The notes beneath the pieces are model-generated. The model worked only from the letters and a program-made list of their open reading frames with translations, ran no database searches and had not been told where the DNA came from. This document shows positions 6,917 through 16,241 of a stretch of 64,000 nt of DNA, piece by piece. This stretch comes from Allofranklinella schreckenbergeri (lineage in GTDB: Bacteria; Pseudomonadota; Gammaproteobacteria; Burkholderiales; Burkholderiaceae_C). The position numbers and the translations under genes were made by a program. The stretch's first letter is position 1; the number at the start of each line of letters is the position of its first letter. The stretch covers positions 62,001 through 126,000 of the forward strand of contig NZ_RDQM01000003.1 of NCBI RefSeq assembly GCF_003703475.1, read 5' to 3'.

Positions 6917-8821
6917 TTACTGCCCGCTGGGCTGGCTGGCGGCTTCTTGCAGGGCTTGCAGCGGGTCGTCCGAGCCGTAGCCGCCTGGCTCGGCGGCGGC
7001 TTGCGGCTGGACGGGGGCTTGGGAGGGTTCGGGCTGGCCGAAGGGGTTGTCGCTGCCGTAGCCGCTGTCGCTGCCATAGCCTGCGCCGCCTGCATCACTG
7101 CTTGTACCACTGCCCGTATCGCCCCCATAGGCGGAGTCGCCAAAGGGGTTGTCGGCGCCGTAGCCGCCCTGGGCATCAAGGCTGTCGAGCATTTGAGCGC
7201 CGACGGCATCCATGTCGACTTCGACCTTGGCGTCCAGGTTGCCGGTGACCAGGCTGGGGAAGGCGATGAGCAGGCCGACCATGCACAGTTGGATGACCAG
7301 AAAGGGCACGGCGCCCCAGTAAATCTGCATGGTGGTGACGGGGGCGATGTGCTGGCCGGTGACGCGGTCTATGTAGGCTTTCTCGGGCGCGACCGAGCGC
7401 AGGAAGAACAGCGCAAAGCCAAAGGGCGGGTGCAGGAAGGAGGTTTGCATGTTCATCGCCAGCAGCACGCCAAACCAGATCAGGTCGATGCCCATGGATT
7501 CGGCCACGGGGGCCAGCAGCGGCACGACGATGAAGGACAGCTCGAAGTAATCCAGGAAGAACGCCAGGAAGAACACCATCACGTTCACCACGATCAAAAA
7601 GCCCACTGGCCCGCCGGGCAGGCCCGAGAGCAGGTGCTCGACCCAGATGGGGCCATCGGCGGCCTGGAATACCAGCCCGAAGGTGGTGGCGCCGATGAGG
7701 ATGAACATCACGAAGCTGGTCAGGCGGGTGGAGGCGGCCAGCGCCTGCTTGAACAGCGCCATGCTCAGGCGTCGGCGCGTCACGCCCATGAGGATGGCGG
7801 CCATGGCCCCCATCGCGCCGCCTTCGGTGGGGGTGGCAATGCCCAGGAAGATGGTGCCCAGCACCAGGAAGATCAGCAGCAGCGGCGGGATGAGCACGAA
7901 GGTCACGCGCTCGGCCAGGCGCGAGAGCAGGCCCAGGCCCAGCAGGCGGTTGATGCTGGCGATGACGAAGGCCACGAAGGTGCCGCCGCACAGCGCGGTG
8001 ACGACTTTTTCATCCATTGCCACGTGGGTGACTTCGCGCCCCTCCAGCCAGGTGTGGATGTGCGCCATTTGCGAGGCCAGATAGACCGAGACGATGGCCG
8101 AGAGGGTTAGCAGCACCATCAGCGAGGTGTAGCCGCCGCTGCCGTTGGCTTCGCGGTAAATGCGCGCCTCGGCCGGCAAGGCGGGGGCGCGCTTGGGGCT
8201 GAAGATGGCCAGCAGCAGCACCCAGCCCAGGTACAGGCCCACCAGCATCATGGCGGGCAGCATGGCGCCTTTGTACATATCGCCCACGCTGCGCCCGAGC
8301 TGGTCGGCCATGAGGATGAGCACCAGCGAGGGCGGGATGATTTGCGCCAGCGAGCCGGAGGCGGCAATCACCCCGCTGGCCAGGCGCCGGTCGTAGCCGT
8401 AGCGCAGCATGATGGGCAGCGAGATCAGCCCCATGGAGATGACCGATGCGGCCACCACACCCGTGGTTGCGGCCAGCAGCGCGCCCACCACCACCACGGC
8501 CAGCGCCAGCCCGCCGCGCAGCGAGCCAAAGACTTGGCCGATCGTCTCGATCAAATCCTCGGCCATGCCGCTGCGCTCCATCACCAAACCCATGAGGGTG
8601 AAGAAGGGCACGGCCAGCAGCGTATCGTTGGCCAAAATGCCAATCAGGCGCTGGGGCAGCCAGGCCAGCACGGAGGAGGGGAAAACGCCCAGCTCAATCC
8701 CGATCAGCCCGAAGGCCAGCCCGCAAGCGCCCAGGCTGAAGGCCACCGGAAAGCCCAGCAGCAAAAAGACGACCAGGCCCGCAAACATGATGGGCGCGTA
8801 ATTGGCGGCAATGAATTCCAT
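6917..8821 (-). CDS. TRAP transporter large permease with a glycine-rich repeat tail (second pair)
   Basis: 634 residues, about 90 longer than related large permeases. Residues 1 to about 535 form the membrane domain: FPVAFSLGACGLAFG, then IIPPSLVLILMADQLG, then ATPTEGGAMGA, then MQTSFLHPPFGFALFFLRSVAP. These mark the longer DctM subtype. After about residue 550 the chain becomes Gly/Ser/Asp-rich and repeats the motif GYG(S/A)D(N/D)P(F/L), three to four times (GYGADNPFG, GYGSDNPFG, GYGSDDPLQ). Such a tail is not needed for transport. It could be an interaction segment or a read-through/fusion product, which the sequence does not decide. The stop codon abuts repeat R2. The gene follows its small-permease gene by 20 bp. 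Confidence 0.88.
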   Translation of the reverse strand: MEFIAANYAPIMFAGLVVFLLLGFPVAFSLGACGLAFGLIGIELGVFPSSVLAWLPQRLIGILANDTLLAVPFFTLMGLVMERSGMAEDLIETIGQVFGSLRGGLALAVVVVGALLAATTGVVAASVISMGLISLPIMLRYGYDRRLASGVIAASGSLAQIIPPSLVLILMADQLGRSVGDMYKGAMLPAMMLVGLYLGWVLLLAIFSPKRAPALPAEARIYREANGSGGYTSLMVLLTLSAIVSVYLASQMAHIHTWLEGREVTHVAMDEKVVTALCGGTFVAFVIASINRLLGLGLLSRLAERVTFVLIPPLLLIFLVLGTIFLGIATPTEGGAMGAMAAILMGVTRRRLSMALFKQALAASTRLTSFVMFILIGATTFGLVFQAADGPIWVEHLLSGLPGGPVGFLIVVNVMVFFLAFFLDYFELSFIVVPLLAPVAESMGIDLIWFGVLLAMNMQTSFLHPPFGFALFFLRSVAPEKAYIDRVTGQHIAPVTTMQIYWGAVPFLVIQLCMVGLLIAFPSLVTGNLDAKVEVDMDAVGAQMLDSLDAQGGYGADNPFGDSAYGGDTGSGTSSDAGGAGYGSDSGYGSDNPFGQPEPSQAPVQPQAAAEPGGYGSDDPLQALQEAASQPSGQ

Positions 8822-8841
8822 GATGGTGCTCTCCCTTGCCG

Positions 8842-9495
8842 TTATGCCTGCGCCGCGCCGGGGGCGCTGGCCGATGCGGGCGTGGATGTTGGTGCGCCGG
8901 TGGTTTGCTGGGCCTCGCGCGCGGCGGCCTCTTCGCGCAATGCCTGGGCCAGGGCCTCATCGGCGTCGCCAAGCTTGCCCATCGGGTCAGGCCCGTGGCC
9001 GGTAAGGAAGGCGATGCGCTTGATCAGCTCCGACCAGCCTTGCAGCATCAGCAGCGCCACGCCCACGGGGATGGCCAGCCACACCGGCCAGCGGATCAGC
9101 CCGCCGGAGTTGCCCGAGGTCTCGCCCGATTGGTACATCTGCACCACCACCGGCCAGGTCAGATAGAGGATGGTCAGGCACAGCGGCGTGAGAAACAGCG
9201 CAAAGCCCACGATATCGATCCACACTTGCACCTTTTTGGGCAGGCGGCTGTTGAGCACGTCAATGCGCACATGCTCGCGGTGCAGCAGCGTGTAGCCCGC
9301 CGCGATCAGAAACGACCAGGCAAACAAATACCACTGGATTTCCAGAAAGGCGTTGGAGCTGGTGCCAAAAATCTTGCGCACCAGCGCGTTGACGGCGCTG
9401 ATGAACGTGGCGGCAAAAATCAGCCAGATCGCATAGCGGCCGATGAAGGCATTGAGCCTGTCGATGCCGCGCGAGAGAGCGAGCAAAAGTTTCAT
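8842..9495 (-). CDS. TRAP transporter small permease, DctQ type (second pair)
   Basis: 217 residues from ATG 9495. Four membrane segments (IWLIFAATFISAVNALVRKI, WSFLIAAGYTLL, VGFALFLTPLCLTILYL, VWLAIPVGVALLMLQGW) and the conserved FLEIQWYLFAWSF segment identify DctQ. The C-terminal 45 residues are an Ala/Thr/Pro-rich cytoplasmic tail. It is the first gene of a minus-strand run Q-M-Q-M. A solute-binding protein is absent on both sides, so one may be encoded elsewhere. Confidence 0.87.
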   Translation of the reverse strand: MKLLLALSRGIDRLNAFIGRYAIWLIFAATFISAVNALVRKIFGTSSNAFLEIQWYLFAWSFLIAAGYTLLHREHVRIDVLNSRLPKKVQVWIDIVGFALFLTPLCLTILYLTWPVVVQMYQSGETSGNSGGLIRWPVWLAIPVGVALLMLQGWSELIKRIAFLTGHGPDPMGKLGDADEALAQALREEAAAREAQQTTGAPTSTPASASAPGAAQA

Positions 9496-9917
9496 GATGC
9501 AGAGGGTGCAAGAGTGGCGTCAGCTTGCTGTTTGCAAGCCAGCGCCGCAAGGCGCCCCAAAGCGCAGCAGACCGGGTAGGTCGAGTCCTGGGGCTGTGGC
9601 GGTGAGGTTGAACCCATGTCCGTGCCATGCGCTGCAAGCAGGCGCGGCCGAACGGGGCGGCATTGTACGAACGTAATGAGGTGCAACAACGCTTGCGGGC
9701 GCGCTCTGAGTGAAAACCCGTAGGGCCTTTGGGCGCGGCGTTACCGTGCGGGCGGGGTTGCTGGTATTTTTAATCAAAAGAAATTCAATTTATCGGTTTA
9801 TATGCCTAAACAAGGCAATTTATTTTCTTTTGATTTGTAATATTTGCAGATGTGCAGCGACCCAAGTGCGATTGGCGCGGGCTGTGGGGGGTGCCGCGTA
9901 AGTCCGCCCGCGAATTT
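9496..9917. other. Intergenic stretch upstream of the TRAP genes
   Basis: About 420 bp with no convincing gene. It contains repeat R3 near its glmM-proximal end and otherwise GC-rich sequence without a clear promoter or operator that I can recognise. Promoters for the TRAP run should lie here. Confidence 0.5.
9767..9845. repeat. Palindromic AT-rich intergenic repeat, copy R3
   Basis: Arms AATCAAAAGAAATTC and TTTTCTTTTGATTTGTAA are almost perfect inverted repeats. The centre is ATGCCTAAACAAGGCAAT. Confidence 0.85.
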
Positions 9918-11261
9918 TCAAGCGGCTGCGGGCGCAGCCAGGGCATCGGCTAGCGCTTGCGCCCAGTGGCGGGCCAGCTCGGCCTGCTGGGCTTCCACCA
10001 TCAGGCGCAGCACTGGCTCGGTGCCGCTGGGGCGCACCAGCAGGCGGCCCTGGCCTTGCAGGGCGGCTTCGGCCTGGGCCAGCGTGCGTTGAAAACCGGG
10101 GTGGGTTTTCCAGCTCTCGCGATCGCTCAGGCGCACGTTGATGAGCGTTTGCGGGTAGAGCTGCACGGCTTGCAGCGCTTGCGCCATGCTTTGGCCGGTG
10201 GTGATGACGCGCTGGAGCACTTGCAAGGCGCTGACGATGCCGTCGCCCGTGGTGTGCTTGTCCAGCACCAGCAAATGCCCTGAGCTTTCGCCGCCAAGTT
10301 GCCAGCCTTGCTGCTCCAGCGCTTCGCGCACGTAGCGGTCGCCCACCTTGGCGCGCAGCATGCGGATGCCCAGCGCGGCCAGGGCTTGCTCCACGCCGAG
10401 GTTGGTCATGAGGGTGCCGACCACGCCTGCGGGCTTGGCGCCTTGCTCCAGCCGCTGCAAGGCCATCAGGTAAAGCAGCTCATCGCCATCGAACAGGCGG
10501 CCGCTGGCATCGACCATTTGCAGCCGGTCGGCGTCGCCATCAAGCGCAATGCCGTAATCGGCGCGGTGGGCCTGGACTTGCGCCACCAGCGCCTGGGGGG
10601 CGGTAGCGCCCACGCCGCGGTTGATGTTGAAGCCGTCAGGCTCGACGCCGATGGCGATGACTTCGGCGCCCAGCTCGTGAAAGACTTTGGGCGCGCATTG
10701 GTAGGCGGCGCCATGGGCGGCATCGACCACGAGTTTGAGCCCGCGCAGGCTAAGGTGGGTGGGGAAGGTGCTTTTGCAGAACTCGATGTAGCGGCCGCAG
10801 GCGTCGTCCATGCGGCGCGATTTGCCCAGCGCGGCGGAGGCGGCCCAGGTGGGCGGCTGGGTCAGGCCCTGCTCGACGGCTTGCTCCCATTCGTCGGGCA
10901 GCTTGGCGCCTTGGGCGCTGAAGAATTTGATGCCGTTGTCTTCAAACGGGTTGTGGCTGGCGCTGATGACGATGCCCAGATCGGCTCGCACGGCGCGGGT
11001 GAGATAGGCCACGGCTGGCGTGGGGATGGGCCCGAGCAGCACGACATCGACCCCGGCGGAGTTCAGGCCCGATTCCAGCGCGCTTTCCAGCATGTAGCCG
11101 GAGATGCGCGTGTCCTTGCCGATGAGCACGGTGGCAGCGGGGTTGGCCGCCTTGAGCACGCGCCCCACGGTGTGGCCGAGCTGGAGGATGAAATCGGGCG
11201 TGATGGGCGCCTGGCCCACTGTGCCGCGAATGCCGTCGGTGCCGAAGTACTGTCTGCTCAT
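9918..11261 (-). CDS. glmM: Phosphoglucosamine mutase
   Basis: 447 residues, normal length. Interconverts glucosamine-6-phosphate and glucosamine-1-phosphate for UDP-GlcNAc, hence peptidoglycan and LPS. The phosphoserine loop is [12 protein letters not shown] with the active Ser102; the magnesium loop DGDADR lies near residue 243; the sugar-binding GESSGH and phosphate-binding RPSGTEP motifs follow. ATG 11261 is preceded by AGCAGG. The 77 bp after the start side separates it from phaR on the same strand. Confidence 0.97.
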   Translation of the reverse strand: MSRQYFGTDGIRGTVGQAPITPDFILQLGHTVGRVLKAANPAATVLIGKDTRISGYMLESALESGLNSAGVDVVLLGPIPTPAVAYLTRAVRADLGIVISASHNPFEDNGIKFFSAQGAKLPDEWEQAVEQGLTQPPTWAASAALGKSRRMDDACGRYIEFCKSTFPTHLSLRGLKLVVDAAHGAAYQCAPKVFHELGAEVIAIGVEPDGFNINRGVGATAPQALVAQVQAHRADYGIALDGDADRLQMVDASGRLFDGDELLYLMALQRLEQGAKPAGVVGTLMTNLGVEQALAALGIRMLRAKVGDRYVREALEQQGWQLGGESSGHLLVLDKHTTGDGIVSALQVLQRVITTGQSMAQALQAVQLYPQTLINVRLSDRESWKTHPGFQRTLAQAEAALQGQGRLLVRPSGTEPVLRLMVEAQQAELARHWAQALADALAAPAAA

Positions 11262-11338
11262 GACGCCTGCTTTCTTTGTTCTGGATTTTTGGGGAGGTCG
11301 GTGCGGAAAGTTGTGCCGGGGGCACTGGCTTGGAGCTG

Positions 11339-11950
11339 TTATTCAGACTCGTTATGGGCTTTGCTGAGGCCAAAAAGCTGCCAGAACTGCTCGGTTTGCT
11401 GGCGCACTTGCTGCTGCATTTGTTCTTGCACTTTGAGCAGGTTCTGGCGCGATTGCTCGGTGTAGCTCTCCATCACATTGGCTGTCATGGGCTGGAACTG
11501 CGCCCAGAAATCGGGCGAGATGTGGCGCGCCTGCTCGGCCCACTGCGATTGCATTTGCGCCTGCATTTCGGCCATGGCGGAGATGTTTTTCTCCATGTAC
11601 GCGCCCATGAAGCCTTGCATGGTGTGGCCATAAAAGCGGATCAGATTGGCCAGCACCGATTCGCTGAACAAGGGCGTGCCGCCGACTTCTTCTTCCAGAA
11701 TGATTTGCAGCAAGATGCTGCGCGTGAGGTTTTCGCCCGTTTTGGCGTCAACGACGGTGACGGGCTCGCGCTGCATCACCAGTTGTTTCACATCGGCCAG
11801 GGTGATGTAGGCCGAGTTGGCCATGTCGTAGAGGCGGCGGTTGGGGTATTTCTTGATGATGCGCCCTGTTGCGCCTGTAGCGCCTGCTGCGCCGCTGGAG
11901 GGGGTGGAAGTTGCCATGCAAGGCTTGGTCATGAATGCAAAGCGCGCCAT
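11339..11950 (-). CDS. phaR: Polyhydroxyalkanoate synthesis repressor PhaR
   Basis: Repressor of phasin and PHA-granule genes that also binds PHA. The DNA-binding domain is [29 protein letters not shown], here split for length: the conserved block begins [13 protein letters not shown] near residue 30. The accumulation-associated region and a long Gln/Met-rich helix ([29 protein letters not shown]) follow. The start is ambiguous: ATGs at 11950, 11932 and 11917 are in frame and none has a good ribosome-binding site. It implies the organism makes polyhydroxyalkanoate, consistent with Burkholderiales. Confidence 0.9.
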   Translation of the reverse strand: MARFAFMTKPCMATSTPSSGAAGATGATGRIIKKYPNRRLYDMANSAYITLADVKQLVMQREPVTVVDAKTGENLTRSILLQIILEEEVGGTPLFSESVLANLIRFYGHTMQGFMGAYMEKNISAMAEMQAQMQSQWAEQARHISPDFWAQFQPMTANVMESYTEQSRQNLLKVQEQMQQQVRQQTEQFWQLFGLSKAHNESE

Positions 11951-12020
11951 TGTATCGGCCCGCTTTCAAGCATGGCAGCGGGCCAGGGCCGAGGTCAAGG
12001 CCAGGGCTGATTGGGGCCAG

Positions 12021-12506
12021 TCAGGCTTGGGGGCGGCAAGGCGCGGTGGCGCGGCCGCTGAGTTTGAACAGCACCACCCCTGCGCACAGCCATTGCAGCA
12101 CATACAGCGCGGTGCCCAGGTTGTGCCAGATGTGCAAATCCACCCGCGCGACGATGCGTGGCGCTACGGCAAACTCGATCAGCAGCGCCAGGATGACCCC
12201 GGCCAGCGCCCAGCCGGTCAACGCCAGGGCGGGCGAGGCGGGGGCTGGCTCGGCCCCCGCTTGCACGGTGCGCGCAGCTTCCAGGCTGGGTTTGAGGCAC
12301 AGCACCAGCAGCAGCCCGCAGGCCACGGCGACCCAGGTGATGGCGGAAAACATCTTGGCCGTAATAGGCCCCGCCACGGCGACGCTGGGCGCATAGGCAA
12401 ACACCAGCGGCACGGCCAGAAAGCCCATGACGGACAGCCCGCCCCACCACAAGGCAGCGGCAAAAAAGGGCAGGCGGCGCACGATGCAGGCCAGGGGTTT
12501 GGGCAT
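12021..12506 (-). CDS. DUF4149 domain membrane protein
   Basis: 161 residues from ATG 12506, preceded by AAAGGAACTCCC, which rules out the longer frame start at 12629. Four hydrophobic segments: FFAAALWWGGLSVMGFLAVP, then a span around AITWVAVACGLLLVLCL, then ALTGWALAGVILALLIEF, and a last one ending VLFKLSGRA. The first span with its W-x-G-x-L pattern and the PxxFAYAPS loop are typical of DUF4149, a family of unknown function often found near greA/yhbY in Burkholderiales. It lies on the minus strand beside rnfH. Confidence 0.7.
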   Translation of the reverse strand: MPKPLACIVRRLPFFAAALWWGGLSVMGFLAVPLVFAYAPSVAVAGPITAKMFSAITWVAVACGLLLVLCLKPSLEAARTVQAGAEPAPASPALALTGWALAGVILALLIEFAVAPRIVARVDLHIWHNLGTALYVLQWLCAGVVLFKLSGRATAPCRPQA

Positions 12507-12635
12507 GGGAGTTCCTTTCACAAATGGAGAAAAAAAGGGGAGAGCAAGCCGATTCACGCAATTTGGCCGTACGCAGGCGGGTTGGGTGGGCTGAGCAAGG
12601 GGATGGCCATGAGCAGGGCAGGGGTGCAAACGTGC

Positions 12636-13025
12636 TCAATAGCCCGGCTTGGCGCCTGCGCGGCGCTTGGCAAACAGGCCTGCGCCACGTGCGCCCTGGC
12701 GCGCAAAGCGCTCACGGCGGGCGGTTTTGGGATCGACGGTGAGAGGGCGATAGGCCTCCAGGCGATCGCCCTCTTGCAGCACATAGTCCGCCGCAACGGC
12801 GCGGCCCCAAACGCCCCAGGCCCGCCAGTGCGGCAGGACGGGCGTGCTGGCGTCGGCTGCGGGGCGGGCTTGCGCCAGGAGCTGTGCGCCATGCGCCGTG
12901 GCGGCGGCTTGGGCTTGCGCGAGAGTGCTGCCTTCGGCCAGGGCCATGCGCCATTGCAGGGTTTGGCGAGGCCCCAGGCACAGCACGACATCGATCTGGA
13001 TGCTGGCGGCGTTGGGCGGCGGCAT
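12636..13025 (-). CDS. rnfH: RnfH family ubiquitin-fold protein
   Basis: 129 residues from ATG 13025; AAGAAG lies just upstream. The chain has the beta-grasp pattern of RnfH/UPF0125: IQIDVVLCLGPRQTLQWRMA..., then VWGRAVAADYVLQEGDRLEAYRPL, then a basic tail (DPKTARRERFARQG). It starts 11 bp after the ratA stop, so the two are co-transcribed; this pairing is common across proteobacteria. Its molecular role is not settled. Confidence 0.85.
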   Translation of the reverse strand: MPPPNAASIQIDVVLCLGPRQTLQWRMALAEGSTLAQAQAAATAHGAQLLAQARPAADASTPVLPHWRAWGVWGRAVAADYVLQEGDRLEAYRPLTVDPKTARRERFARQGARGAGLFAKRRAGAKPGY

Positions 13026-13036
13026 GGGCGGCTTCT

Positions 13037-13498
13037 TTAGCGTTGGGCCGGGTAGAGGCTTTCGGCGCGTTGCACAAAGGCTTGCACCATGGTGTTGGCG
13101 ATTTTGTCGAAGACGGGGCCTACCAGCAGGCGCAGGGCGGTGGAGCTGAAGTCGTAACTCAGCGTCAGCCCGACTTTGCACGCCTGGGCTTGCGCCGGCG
13201 TCTGGGCGTTGCCGATGCCCTGGAACGTCCATTCGCCTTGCAAGACGGAGAACGGCCCGCGCACCAGGCGCATGAGCACTTTCTCCTGCCCGATATGCTC
13301 ATTGCGTGTGACAAACGATTGGCGCACGCGCGAAAAGGCAATGCCTACCTCTGCGGTCATGCCCGTCGCGTCTTGCTCCAGCACGCGCGCGTGGTCGCAC
13401 CAGGGCAGAAACTCGGGGTAGCGCGCCACATCCGTGACCAAGGCAAACATCTGTGCTGGGCTGAACCAGACCAGGGCGGATTTATGGACTTGTTTCAT
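13037..13498 (-). CDS. ratA: RatA/COQ10 family START-domain protein
   Basis: 153 residues from ATG 13498 (a TTG at 13504 is also in frame). START/SRPBCC fold: KSALVWFSPAQMFALVTDVARYPEFLPWC at the N-terminus, a central SRVRQSFVTRN strand region, and the C-terminal FDKIANTMVQAFVQRAESLY helix. Related proteins are described either as ribosome-association toxins (RatA) or as ubiquinone-binding COQ10 homologues. The ratA-rnfH order with divergent smpB is the classical arrangement and supports a housekeeping role. Confidence 0.9.
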   Translation of the reverse strand: MKQVHKSALVWFSPAQMFALVTDVARYPEFLPWCDHARVLEQDATGMTAEVGIAFSRVRQSFVTRNEHIGQEKVLMRLVRGPFSVLQGEWTFQGIGNAQTPAQAQACKVGLTLSYDFSSTALRLLVGPVFDKIANTMVQAFVQRAESLYPAQR

Positions 13499-13630
13499 GG
13501 GCAAAGATCACGCCGGGCGCGCGGGTTGGGGCCTGGCACGCAGCGCCAGCGCCACTGCGGCGCACGGGCCTGCGCAGTCTGCACAAGGGGCTGCACATAC
13601 AATGGCCGGTTTTGCCGCCTGCGTTGGCTG

Positions 13631-13663
13631 TGGTTGCTGACAGTGGTTGCTGACAGTGGTTGC
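13631..13663 (+). repeat. Short tandem repeat between ratA and smpB
   Basis: Two and a half head-to-tail copies of TGGTTGCTGACAG. It lies in the 307-bp divergent region shared by ratA and smpB, which otherwise shows no clear gene. Confidence 0.85.
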
Positions 13664-13805
13664 AAAAGGCTGGCGATTCTATCGCCGCAGCCCCGGGCCA
13701 GCCTGGCGCGGGCGTTGGCGCTCTTGTGTTGGCGCCTTTGCGCGCACGCTGCTGCTGCGGCGGGCCGTTCTGTTTTCTGTTATTTCCGTTTCCTCTGACC
13801 GACGT

Positions 13806-14282
13806 ATGGCCAGCAAAGACAAAACCCCCTCCAGCCGTATTGCCGAAAACAAACGGGCGTTCTTCAACTACTTCATTGAAGAGCGCCACGAGGCAGGCAT
13901 GGTGCTGCACGGCTGGGAGGTCAAGGCCCTGCGCAGCGGCAAGGCGCAGTTGACGGATGCGTATGTGGTGATCCGCGATGGGGAGATCTTCCTGATCGGC
14001 GGGCAAATCAACCCGCTCAAGACCGCCTCCACCCACGTGCGCCCCGAGCCTGACCGCACGAAAAAACTGCTGCTGCACAAAAGCGAAATCAAACGCCTGA
14101 TCGGCAAGGTGGAGCAAAAAGGCTACACGCTGGTGCCGCTGTACCTGTATTGGAAAAATGGCCGCGCCAAATGCGAAATCGCCCTGGCCAAGGGCAAGGC
14201 CGAGTACGACAAGCGCGCCACCATCAAGGAGCGTGAGGGCAAGCGCGAGGTCGAGCGGGCGATGAAGTCGCGCCATCGTTGA
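13806..14282 (+). CDS. smpB: SsrA-binding protein SmpB
   Basis: 158 residues. Binds tmRNA and brings it to stalled ribosomes for trans-translation. The OB-fold signatures are [36 protein letters not shown], and the C-terminal [20 protein letters not shown] helix with its DKR motif. ATG 13806 is the conserved start (MASKDK). A longer in-frame extension upstream has no family support. Divergent from ratA-rnfH. Confidence 0.97.
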   Translation: MASKDKTPSSRIAENKRAFFNYFIEERHEAGMVLHGWEVKALRSGKAQLTDAYVVIRDGEIFLIGGQINPLKTASTHVRPEPDRTKKLLLHKSEIKRLIGKVEQKGYTLVPLYLYWKNGRAKCEIALAKGKAEYDKRATIKEREGKREVERAMKSRHR

Positions 14283-14293
14283 TGTGGCTGTCT

Positions 14294-14375
14294 GAATTAC
14301 AAATCAAAAGAAATTTTTATTGCCTTTTTCGGCATATCTGTATTGAAGAAGAATATCCCTTGAATTGAAGTTTGC
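14294..14375. repeat. Palindromic AT-rich intergenic repeat, copy R4
   Basis: Left arm TTACAAATCAAAAGAAAT is well kept. The centre is TTGCCTTTTTCGGCAT. The right arm is degenerate (CCTTGAATTGAAG). It lies directly downstream of smpB. Confidence 0.75.
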
Positions 14376-14482
14376 AAAAACGCGCGCTATCGCCCTTCTG
14401 GCCCTGATCGGTGCAGAAGCATCATGGGCTGTTCGATAATGCGTCCCGCTTGCTGTTCTCCAAGTCTGCCCTTGCCCCCATC

Positions 14483-15217
14483 ATGCGTCGCCGCCTGCGC
14501 CTCCGTCCCCCTGTTTTGACTGGCCGCCTTGCCATGCGGCGGCGCGTGGTGCCCGGGCCGCTGCGCTGGCTGCTGTGGGCCGCTGCGCTGGCCTGCCTTG
14601 TGGCGGCGGGGCTGTGGACGCAGCAGCTCTGGCAGCAGCGCACGCACATGCAGCAAGAGCTGGAGCAATTGCGCTGGCAAGTGCAAGAAGCCCAAACCCA
14701 GCAAGCGCTGGCCAGTAACGCACCGCCGCCGCCAGCGCCCAAGCCCGAGCCTGGGCCAACGCCCGACCAACTGATACAGCAAAGCACCATCGACAGCCTG
14801 GCCGCCCAGGTGCGGGCGCTGCAAGGCGAAAACGGTCGCCTCAAAGACGAGCTGGGCTTTTACGAAAACCTGCTGCCTGCGCCAGGCGATGGCGGCATTG
14901 CCATCCGCAACATGACGCTGGCGCGCGCCGACGACGAGCACCTGGCCTGGCAAATGCTGCTGATGCGGCCCAAGCGCGATGCGGGCGTTTTCAAAGGCGA
15001 GCTGGAGTGGCGCATTACCGGCCTGCTCGACGGCAAACCCTGGAGCGCGCCAGCGCCCAAGCGCCGCCAAAGCCTGGAGCTGGGCCGCTACCTGCGGCTG
15101 GAGGGGCGGCTGAAAATCCCCAAAGGCTTGAAGGCCATCCGCGTCACCGCCCTGGTGTGGGAAGGCAAGCAAGAGCGCGCGCGGCATGCGCTGGCGTTGG
15201 CGCAGGACAAAGAGTGA
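14483..15217 (+). CDS. Membrane-anchored coiled-coil protein preceding bactofilin (DUF6776-like)
   Basis: 244 residues from ATG 14483. One membrane segment (LLWAAALACLVAAGLWT, residues about 30-48) follows an Arg-rich N-terminus. A coiled coil comes next (QQLWQQRTHMQQELEQLRWQ...), then a Pro linker (PPPPAPKPEPGPTP), a second helix with LAAQVRALQGENGRLKDEL, and a C-terminal beta-rich domain. The layout and position 10 bp before a bactofilin gene match a Burkholderiales family I recall as DUF6776. The name is less sure than the architecture. It probably acts with the bactofilin at the cell envelope. Confidence 0.65.
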   Translation: MRRRLRLRPPVLTGRLAMRRRVVPGPLRWLLWAAALACLVAAGLWTQQLWQQRTHMQQELEQLRWQVQEAQTQQALASNAPPPPAPKPEPGPTPDQLIQQSTIDSLAAQVRALQGENGRLKDELGFYENLLPAPGDGGIAIRNMTLARADDEHLAWQMLLMRPKRDAGVFKGELEWRITGLLDGKPWSAPAPKRRQSLELGRYLRLEGRLKIPKGLKAIRVTALVWEGKQERARHALALAQDKE

Positions 15218-15227
15218 GAGGACAGCC

Positions 15228-15764
15228 ATGTTTTCCAAAAACAAACAACCCCCCATCCGCAGCTTGGTCGCCCACGGCTGCCACGTGCGCGGCGATCTCT
15301 CGTTCACCGACGGGCTGGGCATCGACGGCACGGTGGAGGGCCTGATCCAGGGCGCGCCCGATGCCGCTGCCCAGCCAGGCAAGAAAAAAAGCCGGGGCAC
15401 GCTGGTGTTTGTTTCCGAGCAAGGCCGGGTACTGGGCGGCATCCGCGCCGATACCGTCATCATCAACGGCATGGTGGAAGGCCCGGTGCATGCCGATCGC
15501 GTGCTGGAGCTGCAACCCAAAGCGCGCGTGAGCGGCGATGTGAGTTATCGCCAGCTTGAAATGCACCAAGGCGCCCTGATTTCGGGGCGCATGCTGCCGC
15601 TTTTGCCCACCACGGAAGCCGAAGCGCCCAAAGGCGCAGGAGCGGCTGGCGCAACCACCGCCGCAAACGCCGCGTCAAACCGCGAAGGCAAGCCGGACAA
15701 CCCGCTGCAATCGCTGGACGCGCTGCTCGACGAACAAAGCAAAGGCTCTGGCAAAGCAGGCTAG
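15228..15764 (+). CDS. Bactofilin family polymer-forming protein
   Basis: 178 residues. A bactofilin beta-helix runs from SLVAHGCHVRGDLSFTDGLG to LISGRML, with regular GxIxG-type turns (GLGIDGTVEG, GGIRADTVIINGMVEG, RVSGDVSYRQLEM). Bactofilins self-assemble into cytoskeletal filaments that position cell-wall enzymes. An insert (PDAAAQPGKKKSRG) lies in the first turns, and a disordered Ala/Glu-rich tail ends the chain. The start at 15228 has GAGAGGACAG upstream. It forms an operon with the preceding coiled-coil gene. Confidence 0.88.
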   Translation: MFSKNKQPPIRSLVAHGCHVRGDLSFTDGLGIDGTVEGLIQGAPDAAAQPGKKKSRGTLVFVSEQGRVLGGIRADTVIINGMVEGPVHADRVLELQPKARVSGDVSYRQLEMHQGALISGRMLPLLPTTEAEAPKGAGAAGATTAANAASNREGKPDNPLQSLDALLDEQSKGSGKAG

Positions 15765-15848
15765 GGCGCTCTGGCGCCACTGCTCTACCATGAGCGCCTC
15801 TCACACCCGCCTGGCCAGCCAGCCAGGCCTCAGCAGGAGAACCACCCG

Positions 15849-16217
15849 ATGACAACCGAAGCGACAACCGAAGTCCAAGCCACGCCCGACATGCCCATCA
15901 ACTTCACCGATGCCGCCGCCGCCAAGGTGGCCGATTTGATTGCGGAGGAGGGCAACCCCGATTTGAAGCTGCGCGTGTTCGTGCAAGGCGGTGGCTGCTC
16001 GGGCTTCCAGTACGGCTTTACCTTCGACGAGATCGCCAACGAAGACGACACGACCATGACCAAAAATGGCGTCTCGCTGCTGATCGACCCCATGAGCTAC
16101 CAATACTTGTTCGGCGCCGAGATCGACTACAAAGAAGATCTGCAAGGCGCGCAGTTCGTCATCAAAAACCCCAACGCCGAATCCACCTGCGGCTGCGGCT
16201 CCAGCTTCTCGGTGTGA
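15849..16217 (+). CDS. erpA: Iron-sulfur cluster insertion protein ErpA
   Basis: 122 residues. A-type carrier that delivers Fe-S clusters to apoproteins. Cluster ligands are Cys50 ([11 protein letters not shown]), Cys114 and Cys116 ([10 protein letters not shown]). The N-terminus has a 15-residue Thr-rich extension. A GGAGAACCACCC site precedes the start. The gene is followed 25 bp later by murI on the same strand. Confidence 0.95.
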   Translation: MTTEATTEVQATPDMPINFTDAAAAKVADLIAEEGNPDLKLRVFVQGGGCSGFQYGFTFDEIANEDDTTMTKNGVSLLIDPMSYQYLFGAEIDYKEDLQGAQFVIKNPNAESTCGCGSSFSV

Positions 16218-16241
16218 GCTTTCCAGCGCAATGAGAGGCGC

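Noticed and set aside
6896-8110. 404-residue plus-strand frame, His/Gln/Gly-rich
   Set aside because: Opposes the real TRAP large permease, which has clear membrane spans and family motifs.
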